Source: Lamellibrachia columna (taxonomy: Eukaryota; Annelida; Polychaeta; Sabellida; Siboglinidae). Taken from it: DNA of 64,000 bases. This document shows, in pieces, positions 7,646 to 17,396 of the stretch. The notes under the pieces were generated by a model that saw nothing but the letters and a program-made list of their open reading frames with translations, made no database searches and was not told the origin of the DNA. Both the position numbers and the translations under genes were made by a program. Every line of letters begins with the position of its first letter. Position 1 is the stretch's first letter. The DNA is taken from positions 16,639,022-16,703,021 of the forward strand of contig OY759269.1 in the NCBI GenBank assembly GCA_963662155.1, in the 5' to 3' direction.

Positions 7646-9804
7646 CAGCGACCACCGACCTGCGCACATCTACTAGTCGCTTGCTTACCATTGCCGATCC
7701 TGTATCGAAGTTGAGATATCTCATCGATACTGGAGCTGAGATCAGCGTTTTACCGCCTAGTGCTGAGGACCGTCGAAATCCTTCAGTCGATATACAACTA
7801 CAAGCAGCAAACGGATCATCCATCTGCACTTTTGGCGAGCGATCGATGCAAGTGGATCTCGGGTTGGCTAAAGCGTTTACGTGGACATTCCTCATCGCGG
7901 AAGTCTCTAAGCCAATCATAGGCGCCGATTTCTTAAGACATTTTGGACTTTTGGTAGACGTCGGGCGCAAACGGTTAATGGATGCTGAGACATTTCTCAC
8001 CGTTCCGGCCTCATATAGGCGTTTGGCCGTATCTAAGCTGTGTGTGTTGGTTCAGACGGATCGATATGCGGACATATTGGATGAATTCCACGAGGTAACG
8101 ACACCATGCATCAAGAAATGTCGCCTACAAGGAAAAGTGGAGCATCACATCGACACACGTGGTAGTCGACCGGTGTTTGCTCGCGCGCGTCGACTTTCTC
8201 CCGACAAGCTAGTAGTAGCGAAGGATGAGTTCCGAAAACTTCTGGAGATGGACATAATTCGCCCTTCGAATTCACCGTGGTCGTCACCTCTGCATATGGT
8301 AGCGAAGCCATCTGGCGGGTGGCGAGCTTGCGGAGATTACCGAGCTCTGAACGCAGTCTCTGAGGACGACCGCTATCCGATACCTCACATGCAGGATTTT
8401 GCTGGCCAGTTGGAAGGAAAAAGCATATTCTCCAAAATCGATTTAGTACGTGCTTACAATCAAGTACCCATGAGTGCAACAGACATCGCGAAGACTGCCA
8501 TCATAACACCTTTCGGGCTCTTTGAATATACGCGTATGCCATTTGGGCTAAAGAATGCGGCACAGACATTTCAGCGGTTTATGGACCATGTGTTTAGAGA
8601 TTTTCCTTTTGCATATGTCTATCTAGATGACATACTGGTCGCGAGCGCGTCAGCCGACGAACACCGCATCCATCTGCGTCAACTATTCAGCAGGCTCGCA
8701 GATTACGGCTTAGTGGTTAACCCCCAGAAGTGCGTATTGGGCCAGCCGAGTTTGGAGTTTCTCGATCACTGTGTCACGGCTTTCGGTGTGCGTCCGCTGC
8801 TGGAAAGAGTAAAACACATCACCGACTTTCCGCGACCGAGTTCAAATAAGTCGCTGAAGGAATTTTTAGGGATGTTGAACTTCTACAGGCGTTTCGTACC
8901 ACACGCTGCCGCTATTTTGACTCCCCTGTACGCACTCGTGAATGTGAAAGACAGTGAATTTGACGCGGCATGGACGGCACTTCACGAAGATCATTTTCAG
9001 CGCAGCAAGATGGCACTGGCCTCAGCTACAGGCCTAGCTCACCCGTCAGTGACAGCAGAGACGAGCATCAATACAGATGCCTCAGATACCGCCGTGGGCG
9101 CTGTTCTGCAGCAGCGTCTGAATGGAGTATGGAAACCTATTTCGTTTTTCTCGCGCAAACTCCACGCAGCCGAGAAGAAGTACTCCACCTTCGATAAGGA
9201 GCTCCTTGCGATGTACTTGGCGGTGAAGAAATTCCGCTACTTCATTGAGGGACGCAAGTTCACGCTATTCACTGACCACAAGCCGCTTACGTTCGTCTTC
9301 AACAATGTATCGGATAAGTGGTCGCCGCGTCAGCAGCGACATCTCTGCTTAGTGTCGGAATTCACTACCGACATACGTTACGTTCCAGGCGCTGACAACG
9401 TAGTGGCCGACGCACTCTCCAGAGCGCCTTCGCAGGAGACGAGTGCTATTGCGAGCATGGAGGGCGTGGCCACTGAAGTTATAGACTACGTCACTATGGC
9501 TAAACAACAAGCTGTAGACATGGCTGTACAGAGGCTTCTCGCCGAGTCGGACTTGCAGATAGCCCGCTGTCAGTTGCCGGATACTGAAGAGCGGTTGCTC
9601 GTCGATATGTCCACAGGCAAGCCTCGTCCGTTGCTGCCGGCTGCCTGGACGCGCAAAGTCTTCGATATCCACCACGACTTGGCTCACGCTGGAGCCAGAG
9701 CTATGCGCCGGTTGATTTGTGATCGGTTCGTCTGGCATGGTATGGCCAGAGACATACGTCATTGGGCTCGTACGTGCGAGGCCTGTCAGCGCGCTAAGGT
9801 GTAG
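7627..9804 (+). CDS. pol: Pol: protease, reverse transcriptase, RNase H, integrase zinc finger (ends at premature stop)
   Basis: The frame opens after a TAA at 7624-7626 and lacks an early ATG, so expression by frameshifting from gag is expected. Counting residues from 7681, the aspartic protease motif is IDTGAEISVLP (catalytic Asp about 16). The RT has CGDYRALN, PFGLFEYTRMPFGLKNA and the catalytic YLDD at 314-317. Tether/RNase H follows, with NTDASDTAVGAVL (Asp 466), STFDKELLA and FTDHKPLTF. The integrase N-terminal HHCC finger begins HHDLAHAG and ends CEACQRAKV. A TAG at 9802-9804 then interrupts the frame; homologous sequence continues in the same frame immediately afterwards, so this is a nonsense mutation (or a readthrough site, less likely). 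No other break is seen in this part. Confidence 0.9.
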   Translation, partial: RPCRSLAATTDLRTSTSRLLTIADPVSKLRYLIDTGAEISVLPPSAEDRRNPSVDIQLQAANGSSICTFGERSMQVDLGLAKAFTWTFLIAEVSKPIIGADFLRHFGLLVDVGRKRLMDAETFLTVPASYRRLAVSKLCVLVQTDRYADILDEFHEVTTPCIKKCRLQGKVEHHIDTRGSRPVFARARRLSPDKLVVAKDEFRKLLEMDIIRPSNSPWSSPLHMVAKPSGGWRACGDYRALNAVSEDDRYPIPHMQDFAGQLEGKSIFSKIDLVRAYNQVPMSATDIAKTAIITPFGLFEYTRMPFGLKNAAQTFQRFMDHVFRDFPFAYVYLDDILVASASADEHRIHLRQLFSRLADYGLVVNPQKCVLGQPSLEFLDHCVTAFGVRPLLERVKHITDFPRPSSNKSLKEFLGMLNFYRRFVPHAAAILTPLYALVNVKDSEFDAAWTALHEDHFQRSKMALASATGLAHPSVTAETSINTDASDTAVGAVLQQRLNGVWKPISFFSRKLHAAEKKYSTFDKELLAMYLAVKKFRYFIEGRKFTLFTDHKPLTFVFNNVSDKWSPRQQRHLCLVSEFTTDIRYVPGADNVVADALSRAPSQETSAIASMEGVATEVIDYVTMAKQQAVDMAVQRLLAESDLQIARCQLPDTEERLLVDMSTGKPRPLLPAAWTRKVFDIHHDLAHAGARAMRRLICDRFVWHGMARDIRHWARTCEACQRAKV

Positions 9805-10741
9805 AAGCACGTCGTGGCGCCGTTGACGCCGCTCCCGATGCCGGTGAAACGGTTCGACAGTTTGCACGTAGACCTGGTCGGTCCATTGCCGGCATCGCAA
9901 GGTTTCACCTACCTATTGACGATTGTGGATCGGTTCACGCGGTGGCCGGAGGCCATACCATTGAGTGACATATCTGCGATAACATGCGCTCGCGCGTTTT
10001 TGTATCATTGGGTTTCGCGATATGGTGTGCCGTCTACCTTGACGAGCGATCGCGGCAGACAATTCGTATCGGAACTTTGGAGGAAGACTGCGTCCATGCT
10101 GGGAGCAGCCACCAACACGACCACATCATACCATCCACAAGCGCTTAAGGCAAAACTAGCCGCCGACCCAAACTGGGTGGACGCGCTGCCTCTCGTCATG
10201 CTTGGAATGAGAGCGGCGGTGAAAGAAGATTTGAACTGTTCAGCCGCCGAGATGGTCTTCGGTGAGGCTCTGCGCCTGCCAGGCGAGTTCTTTGTGTCGG
10301 CGGATGGTGACTGGACGGCAGATCCTGTGTTTGTGAGCGACTTGCTACAGAGAATTCGGCAGTTGCGACCGATAGCTCCCGACTGGCACGGTGGCCAGAC
10401 ACGACGAAACTACGTGCCGCGTGAGTTGTCTACGGCAACACACGTTTTTGTTCGGGTTGATGTGCACAGACGGCCACTACAAGCGCCATATCAAGGGCCA
10501 TTCAAAGTGGTCGAAAGGCACGAGAAATTTTACAAACTAGATCTCGGCACACGACACGATGTCGATCGATCGATTGAAGCCGGCCTTCTTGGAGGAGGCA
10601 TCGAACGAGAACGAACCAAGAAGCCACGCTCAAGCAGCAGAAGCGAGACCACCGCCACATCACGGCAACACAGAAGTGGTTCCCGTGGTTACCTCCAGTG
10701 GCAGGCTGGTGAGATTGCCGGCCCGCTACCGTCCCGATTGA
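9805..10741 (+). pseudogene. pol: Pol C-terminal part: integrase core with internal deletion and frameshift
   Basis: Continues pol in the same frame after the TAG. The integrase core shows the first catalytic Asp in LHVDLVGPLP (codon 9871) and the second in TSDRGRQF (codon 10048). The third member of the D,D-35-E triad should come 36 residues later, but the sequence passes from YHPQ (ending 10140) straight into LKAKLAADPNW. The segment holding the catalytic Glu is therefore missing through an in-frame deletion (roughly 14 residues by comparison with the family). The C-terminal domain follows (PYQGPFKVVERHEKFYKLD). Near 10555 an indel moves the conserved SIDRLKPAFL motif into the +1 frame, where it runs to a stop at 10739-10741. 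The original frame continues only as unrelated residues to 10794. Confidence 0.85.
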
Positions 10742-10857
10742 ACTGGAATTGTGTTACATTAGTGTTATATTATTGGCCTACCATCTTGAACTGATTGTAT
10801 CACATGAATTTGACTGTCATATTATTTTTATTTCGGTTTTCGTATACTTCGTATACT

Positions 10858-10870
10858 GGTGGGGGGCATA
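10858..10870 (+). promoter_or_regulatory. Polypurine tract
   Basis: GGTGGGGGGCATA lies directly before the 3' LTR and would prime plus-strand synthesis. Confidence 0.75.
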
Positions 10871-11026
10871 TGTAGGCCGCCTTGATTATTATGTAAAGTT
10901 ATAGAGTCTCGCGTGGGCAGACGAGAGTTGTTGTTGTGATCGAGCTGATGAAATAAAGACACGCGGTATTATGTGAATCCTAACACAAAGTTGTGGTGCA
11001 TAAAGTGAGTGAGACAAACCTCTATA
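10871..11026 (+). repeat. 3' LTR (156 bp)
   Basis: Differs from the 5' LTR at one base and is followed by the GTAT target duplication at 11027-11030. Confidence 0.93.
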
Positions 11027-11030
11027 GTAT

Positions 11031-11681
11031 CAAACTGCTAAATAAAAGTTGAAGATATCTTTAAATGACAATTAAACTGTTATCACTAATATGTCAACAG
11101 AAACTTTCCTGAATACCTAAAAAATGTAAGCATAATACATAATTCTGGTGCGCATGCATATGGCACAAAAGTCATGGGAATATCCACATTTAAAGTACAA
11201 ACACTGAACTGACAAACAAACGCATTACAGATAGCATCACTCGAATATTCAATAACACCCCTAATCCAATCACAGTAAAAATCCACACTCACTCTCTTGA
11301 AAGGCTTCAGTATGTACACAACGACCTATATAATTTCTATGTACTGTGCAACCTTCCTAGACATTGCTATGAATATATATATGTGCACATTCAAATTTAA
11401 ACTGCCAGTTAACCATTCAAATGTATATTTATGAATTCAGATTATACAGTATAATTTTACTATGATTTTTCCAGGTTCTCTTTTAAATAAACAATGCTCT
11501 TGGAATTTTTTTTTTAAACTGATCAATGCAACCCCACCAGAGCACCATGTCATTACTTTCAATACAAGCATATTATCTTATACATATATTGTTAACATTT
11601 TATCACAAATGTTTTGAGGTTGATATATGTAATTGTATGTGGATTTGTGTAATTTATTATACGATAATATTTAATAAATAA
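11031..11681 (+). pseudogene. LINE relic, right part with 3' UTR
   Basis: Continues the relic interrupted at 6392. Fragments KIKDIFKLQ-like, YVNRNFPEYLKN and HSLERLQYVHNDLYNFYV, spread over shifted frames to about 11350, resemble the C-terminal end of an L2/CR1-type LINE ORF2. They are followed by a 3' UTR with CAACCCCACCAGAGCACCATG (about 11527-11547), TTTTGAGGTTGATATATGT and an AATAAATAAG-type end at about 11671-11680. These 3' UTR motifs are, from memory, typical of such elements in marine invertebrates. Heavily decayed, so older than the LTR element inside it. Confidence 0.5.
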
Positions 11682-12840
11682 GCATTGACCATCTCTTACT
11701 TGTACTTAAATGAATGTACTCAAAAACATTCACTTCAATTGTTTACTCCTGCCACATCCTGCTTAGCCTATGTTCGGTCCATTTGGTGCTTCCTACCACC
11801 ATCCCGATCAGAGACAGAGGCAGTTTGGAACCATTCCTGGATGACTCGCTTTATGTCATGCTCATGGTTGTGCCATTTGTTGTCACTTCATTGTTTCGGA
11901 CAGCATCTGAAATATTAACATAACAATTAAGTTAACAATACCAAGTGTCCATGGCCCATGGAATTGTGAAAATATACCATGGTAAATGCCATGGTGTTTT
12001 GAAACAGGTAAACCATGGTAAAATACCATGATATACCATAGAAACCATGGTGCTTTGAAACAGGGAAGCCATGGTAAAATACCATGTTGTTTTGAAACAG
12101 GTAAACCATGGTATACCACAGTTTACAATGTATACAACATTTTACTACTATAAAACAAGTATATTGATCGAGAAAGAATTAAGCAACTGATACAGGGCAG
12201 AATGAAATGAAAATTTCACAGAATATAAAGATGATTTCCGGTTCCGGTGCACAAGCGTACGTAGTAACAGCTGCTCAAAATCTTAATCTTAACTAGCCAT
12301 TCAAAGTTCTTTAACTAATAGTTAAACTTATAGCACAAGTCAAACTAGATACTGTTAACAGTACCAAAAATTAAATAACTTCTACCTTCTAGGATTCCCA
12401 AAATAACTTTAACTTTGAAATCAAATTTTTCCCGCCATATTAAAGTAAACAAAAAAAAAGAACCCCAAGCAACGCTCGACATACAAAACTTAGACATAGG
12501 AAATTAGACATAAACATTAGTTAGACAAAACACTAGAAATTAGTTAGACATAAATACACTTCTTCAACCATCCTGCACAAATTCTTGACCTTATACTAAT
12601 TTGGCCCTTTCATCAAGGCAACTCAATATACCCAGAGTCGCCCTGGGTATCACTCTTCGTTTCTGTAAATAAACCACTGAGTCTCCGATCTACCCCCAGA
12701 CTCAATCTCTTTCTCCCAGCACTGCCTTGTTCCCTTGCACAACATAATATTATAAAAAATATATATAAGCAATAAATAATAGTTACTCTAACTCAGTCTT
12801 AAAGTAGACATAAAATAAATAAAACTAAAGTAGCCAGGTT
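11682..12840. other. No gene recognised; contains CCATGG repeats
   Basis: On the minus strand, 11690-11913 is bounded by a good acceptor (TAATATTTCAG) and a donor-like ACAAGTAAGAG, but every frame between them has stops, so I do not call an exon. The repeat at 11945-12125 is listed separately. From 12480 to 12560 there are irregular TTAGACATA-type short repeats, possibly part of the 5' UTR of the following LINE. Confidence 0.4.
11945..12125. repeat. Short tandem repeats built around palindromic CCATGG
   Basis: Units containing CCATGG(T), TTTTGAAACAGG and (A)AACCATGGTAAAATAC recur about three times (near 11990, 12046 and 12083) with variable spacing. CCATGG and flanking ACCATGGT are self-complementary, so the block could fold extensively. 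Confidence 0.75.
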
Positions 12841-13752
12841 ATGGCAAGTAAAAAAAACCAAGGACAAAAAGTAAAAATGACTCTGTATGGATGACCGATG
12901 ATGATGACGTATGGATATGCACAGAGTGTAAAAAAAAATTCAAAGGACCTAACCACAAATTGTTGGAATGCGAGTACTGCGATAAACATTACTGCATTGG
13001 ATGTGTTGAAATAACGGATAAAGAATATAAAATTATGATGGACAAACCACAAATTCACTGGTTCTGTCCATGTGACACAAAAGTAATGAAAAACTTGAAA
13101 AATTAAAAAAGCTGCGAAGAAAGGTGTCAGAAGTTCCTTAAGAAAGTGGAAGAGAGAATCATTGAACTAGAGAAAGAAATCAGAACCAAAGTGGACGAAA
13201 CAAGAGTCATCGAAATGATCAAAGAAGCTCAGTTGGAAAAAAACCCAAGCAAAGTCATCAGCCCAAATTCAGGTAAAAGAACAGAACATGGAATCAAAAG
13301 ACAGAGAAAAAAGACTCAACAACGTAATAATTTTCAACTCAACAGAATCTACATCACAACTAAAAACTACGAGACAACAACATGACAAAGAAATTTTTTT
13401 AGAAATGTGTACAGAAATAAACAATAACTTCACAGACATTGATGTCACAGAAACGAGGAGGTTTGGGGAAGCCAAGGAAAATGCAACTGGTCCCAGACCA
13501 GTTCTAATCACATTAACACATATTGACAAAAAACGAACCCTTCTTCGAAGGTTCCATCACATCAGAGAAAATGACAAGTTCAAAAACATAAAAATTGATC
13601 ATGACAAAACTAAACAAGAAAGGGAGGAATCAAAAAAGCTCTATGAAGAAGCAAAGAGACAGGAAGTTGCAGACAAGTCGGGGGAATACCTGTACAGAGT
13701 CAGGGGTCCACCATGGGAGAGAAAAATAAGAAAGATAAGGAAAAGCCAGTAA
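12841..13752 (+). pseudogene. CR1-like LINE A, ORF1 relic (PHD-like finger, coiled coil, RRM-like domain)
   Basis: A first ATG at 12841 opens a basic N-terminus but shifts frame near 12885. From 12891 a 71-codon frame holds a PHD-like finger: CTEC, CEYC, H, CIGC and WFCPC in the expected order. It ends at a TAA (13104-13106), after which the same frame continues with a charged coiled-coil stretch to about 13260. A further shift leads to 13288-13752. There RLNNVIIFN, RPVLITLTHID and YRVRGPPW match the RNA-binding part of ORF1 proteins in CR1-group LINEs. ORF1p would bind the element's RNA and chaperone target-primed reverse transcription. At least two frameshifts and one stop make this copy non-functional. 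Confidence 0.7.
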
Positions 13753-13826
13753 AGACTACACATCCACCTAGAGTGATGGATGGTAAAACAAATGTTAATA
13801 AAAATAATCTTAATGACATAGGCAAC

Positions 13827-14885
13827 ATTCTGTGTTTTTATACCAATGCTGACCAACTAAGGAACAAGCAAAATGAATTTGAACAAAGAATTGAAACCAC
13901 ACATAATAGCAATTAATGAGGTAAAACCAAAAAAACCCAAATGCACTGTAATCATACCAGAATTTTCCTTAGAAGGCTATACATTGTTCTCCAAGAATAT
14001 AGAAAATAATGAAGGTATGGTATTATAATATACGTCTTAAATTCCCCATACGCAGAAAATATAAACCTGGTCTCAACCTTCAAGCAATGCTTATTTATAG
14101 AAATTAAACTTAAAAATAAAACCAAACTTCTCTTTGGATGCATATATAGGAGCGATGGGGGGTCAGAAGAAAATAACGCAGAACTTCTAAATATGATTAG
14201 ATCCACATCAGGACTTAAATATTCACACATTGTAATTACAGGAGATTTCACTCTCCCAGATATTAACTGGAAACATTGGACGACCAAATCAGTTAAACCC
14301 AGCAACCTAAATTTTAAATTTGTAGAATGCCTTAGAGACACATTCATGTTTCAACATGTCTCAAATCCCACTAGAGGACAAGACACAACTAACACAAACA
14401 TTTTAGATCTGATTTTATCAAACAAAGAAGACAACATTGGGGAAATAGAGTATCTCAGCCCTCTAGGTGAAAGTGACCACTGTGTCATTACATTCAATAT
14501 TTTATGCAAAGTTATAAAAAATACACACACTAAAAAACGGAAACTATTTAATAAGGCAAATTATGAAGGAATGAGGAAAGAGTTTTCAGATATAGATTGG
14601 GAAGAGAAATTTAAAGACTGTAAAGACAACGTTAATGACCAATGGGAAATCCTTAAAATAGTACTAAAATTATTAGAAGATAAATACGTACCTCAAAAAG
14701 AAGTTTCAAATTACAGAAAGGGAAAATTCCCCCTGAATGCAAACACCAGAAAACTAATTAGACGTAAAAATAGACTATGGACAAGATACACTGAAACAAG
14801 GGATGGGACAAAATATTTAGAGTATTGTAAAAGCAGGAATAAAATCCGAGCGTTAACCAGAAAGCTCCCAAAGGAGTTTGAATGA
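13827..14885 (+). pseudogene. CR1-like LINE A, ORF2 relic: APE-type endonuclease
   Basis: The start ILCFYTNADQLRNK matches the conserved N-terminus of CR1-group endonucleases. An INEVKP segment (with the catalytic Glu) and a GYTLFSKNIENNEG segment follow in another frame, broken by stops near 14030. From 14193 a long clean frame contains ITGDFTLPDINW (the usual GDFN with Asn replaced by Thr), NTNILDLIL and the SDHCVITF motif with the catalytic His. The frame then runs through the linker to the RT domain and stops at 14883-14885. The Asn-to-Thr change in GDFN would itself be expected to damage the nuclease. Confidence 0.75.
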
Positions 14886-14989
14886 AATTTAGCCACTTAA
14901 ACCAAGAAAAACCCTAGTCTTATTATAAATAAAAAAATACAGTTAAACAAGGAATTGGGGAACTGAATATAGACCACACAAATCCGAAA

Positions 14990-16195
14990 TCCCAAACAAC
15001 AACTGAAGATGAAGAAAAAGCAAATATTCTTGCCAACTACTTCTCCAGTGTATTCACTACTGAACAGACAGGGTCTATCCCAACTACACCCAAAGTAAAC
15101 AATAAATTAGCGATGGATGAGCTAAAAGTAACTGAAAACATAATATTACTAACATTAAAAGAACTTAATATAAGCAAATCGCCTGGCCCTGATGAAATAG
15201 GTGCCAGATTACTAACTGAGTTGTCAGAAAATATCTGTCTCCCATTACAAAAAATATTTGAAACATCGATAAAAACATCAAGTATTCCTGATGAATGGAA
15301 GGATGCCAAAATATCAGCAATACATAAATAAGGAAATAAGAAATTAGCTTGCAATTACCGTCCAATAAGCCTAACAAGCATAGTTTGTAAATGCATGGAA
15401 AAAATTATTAGAAATCACATCATCAGTTACATGAAAGTCAATGGTCTGTTCAGTCAAAAACAATATGGTTTTATCTCTGGCAGATCAACAGTTCTCCAAC
15501 TAATTAAAATACTAGATGAATGGACCTCAGAAATGGATAAGGGTAATTACACAGATGTTATTTATATGGATTTTCAAAAGGCTTTTGATACCGTGCCACA
15601 TACGAGACTAATAAGTAAATTAAAAAGTTTTAACATTAGGAATGATTTAGTTAACTGGATTGAGGCATTCATCACAAATAGACGACAAAAGGTAGCAGTA
15701 AATGGAAAAGAATCAAACTGGCACAAAGTAACATCAGGGATACCGCAGGGATCTGTCCTAGGACCTTTATTGTTTGTTCCATACGTAAACGACCTGCCAG
15801 AGTTAACTAAATCCAATACATTTCTGTTCGCTGATGACATTAAGATATTTAGAGCCATAACAAATGCAAATGATCAGGATATACTACAACAAGATTTAAG
15901 TATCCTAGATCAATGGAGCGACAAATGGTTATTAAAATTCCACCCAGACAAATGTAAACACATGGAAATTGGAAAAAATAATATAGGTGAAAATGAATAT
16001 TTCATGACAAGTAATAATGTTAAACATTCACTAGCCACCACAGATAAGCAAACTGACTTAGGTGTAATTATCGATTCAAAATTGTCATTTGATGATATAA
16101 AAATATTTGATGATATAAAAATATTTGATTCTGAAGATCTGATCATGGAGGAATCAACTGGATCCTGCGATCAGAATCGTCATAAGGTATCATAA
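14990..16195 (+). pseudogene. CR1-like LINE A, ORF2 relic: reverse transcriptase, 3'-truncated
   Basis: Positions 14990-15331 and 15332-16195 share one frame, broken only by TAA 15329-15331. Motifs in order: ANYFSSVFT, SPGPDEI, NYRPISLTSIVCK, YGFISGRST, YMDFQKAFDTVPH, SGIPQGSVLGPLLF and the catalytic FADDIK, then DQWSDKWLLKFHPDKCK and DLGVIIDSKLSF. The normal thumb and C-terminal region are missing. After DSKLSF there is a short duplication (FDDIKIFDDIKIFD) and then unrelated sequence, so the 3' end is rearranged or truncated near 16100-16140. Together with 12841-14885 this makes an insertion of about 3.3 kb of the CR1/L2/Rex group. Confidence 0.85.
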
Positions 16196-16900
16196 GGTAA
16201 GGTATAATTATATGTATGTATGCATGCATGCTTGCATGCATACATGTATATAATTATGTGTTTCTGTTCTTATAAAGTACTTGCAAGAAATAAGCATAAA
16301 CAGACAGTACATACTGAGCCAGTATAAATAGGCCTACAAATAAATCTTCAGACTTCACCTATTATTGACCTAATTAAGGATAAGGCTAGGCTATGCCTAT
16401 GTCCATGGGCATGGCTATGTCAGTTCACGGCCTTTAGGCTTTACCTTTGGCTTTGCCGTTTGAGTTTGGCGCCTAAAATTACGATGTGCATAGTTCTACT
16501 TTCGTATGCTTTGCGAACAAAAATAATTTATATATTTATATAATGCTAAAAATCAATGTATTGGATAGTACAAAATACAGCCAAAGATTCACAAAGGAAT
16601 TTGTAAACACGTACCTTGTCTTGTCAGTCGCATATAAAATTATAACGGTAAAACAGCGGACTTCAAATATGGCGGGTAGACTCGCAGTAAAGATTATTTT
16701 TAATAATAATAATGTTCAGTGAATAGTGTAAGCATCTGGAGCTTACAAACATAATTGTCATGGCTTGTTAATTTTTTTAAAGAATAATAACACGGTTCAT
16801 ACGAATTTTAGTTTCTCTTCATTTTATTTCGCTTCTAGCATGGTGCGTCATCGCGCGGGAAACATTCCCCTACACCACTTGCGAAATTTAATACAAGTAA
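16196..16900. other. No gene recognised
   Basis: Begins with a self-complementary microsatellite-like stretch of ATGTATG and GCATGCATG (16205-16255). The open frame at 16486-16722 has no recognisable motif. This part probably belongs to the interior of the TIR transposon. Confidence 0.4.
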
Positions 16901-16929
16901 TAAATCATAGGTATACGGCGCGCGTCAGA

Positions 16930-17089
16930 AATCAGTGCTCGGGCCTCCCTCGGTCCGAGTACCTCCCGCGAGTGCTAGCGCAGCATCTGCGGCTGGGAAG
17001 CGGGCTGTGATCGGCAAGCGCCTGCCGAGCACTGCCGCCTGCCAGCCGCTGATATCCGCCCTCGGGCCGATGACGGCGTGCTGGCTGGG
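16930..17089. repeat. Right subterminal region of the TIR element
   Basis: A GC-rich block containing GGGCCGATGACGGC and ending GTGCTGGCTGGG, the inverted counterpart of the left terminus. Base composition contrasts sharply with the AT-rich sequence before it. Confidence 0.7.
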
Positions 17090-17091
17090 TG

Positions 17092-17396
17092 GCTGTGAAA
17101 TAGTGCGTTTTTTTGGAGAGTTTAACTGGCGGAGGGATATATGGGAATTGTTCTGCTATGGGCCACGTGGGCGCATGAATACACGGCTATTTTTGTAAAT
17201 ATTGACAAGCATCGCACGTGGGGGCATTTTAAAAGAGCTGGAGGTATGTGATTTTGATAAAAGTTGGTGAGCATGTCAATGAGATGATGGCAGTTGCTGC
17301 ACATTTATTTCAGAATTTTTGATGGTCAGGTTTTCTTATAATCAGACAAAACGTTAACATGGTCACCAATGCAATTCTCAACTGTGGTCTGACTCC
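17092..17396 (+). mobile_element. MITE copy 3, right part
   Basis: Resumes the MITE alignment exactly where it broke at 5576 (GCTGTGAAATAG...). It ends with GTGGTCTGACTCC at 17396, followed by the TCAA target repeat. It carries the same CCACGTGG motif as the other two copies. Confidence 0.85.

Larger units (their letters stand above)
6393..11026 (+). mobile_element. CsRn1-like Ty3/gypsy LTR retrotransposon
   Basis: A 4,634-bp element flanked by the 4-bp direct repeat GTAT (6389-6392 and 11027-11030). It has two 156-bp LTRs that differ at a single base, a tRNA-Trp-type primer binding site, gag, pol in the -1 frame and a polypurine tract. The tRNA-Trp primer site and the C-X2-H-X9-C-X3-C gag finger are hallmarks of the CsRn1 group of Ty3/gypsy elements. 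The near-identical LTRs imply a recent insertion. Even so, pol has an in-frame stop, an in-frame deletion in integrase and a late frameshift, so the copy was probably mobilised by another copy's proteins. Confidence 0.92.
5577..17089. mobile_element. Unassigned TIR DNA transposon with nested insertions
   Basis: This 11.5-kb segment interrupts MITE copy 3. It begins CCCAGCCAGCAC (5577-5588) and ends with the exact reverse complement (17078-17089). The dinucleotide TG of the target is present on both sides (5575-5576 and 17090-17091). The subterminal regions at both ends are GC-rich with GGGCCGATG-type motifs. No transposase was recognised, so it is probably non-autonomous or has lost its coding region. 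It has accumulated a LINE relic, a gypsy-type LTR element and a CR1-like LINE, which account for most of its length. The superfamily is not assigned; a 2-bp TG duplication is not diagnostic. Confidence 0.7.

Noticed and set aside
11690..11913. Minus-strand internal exon between a good acceptor and donor
   Set aside because: All three frames contain stops; splice motifs alone are not enough.
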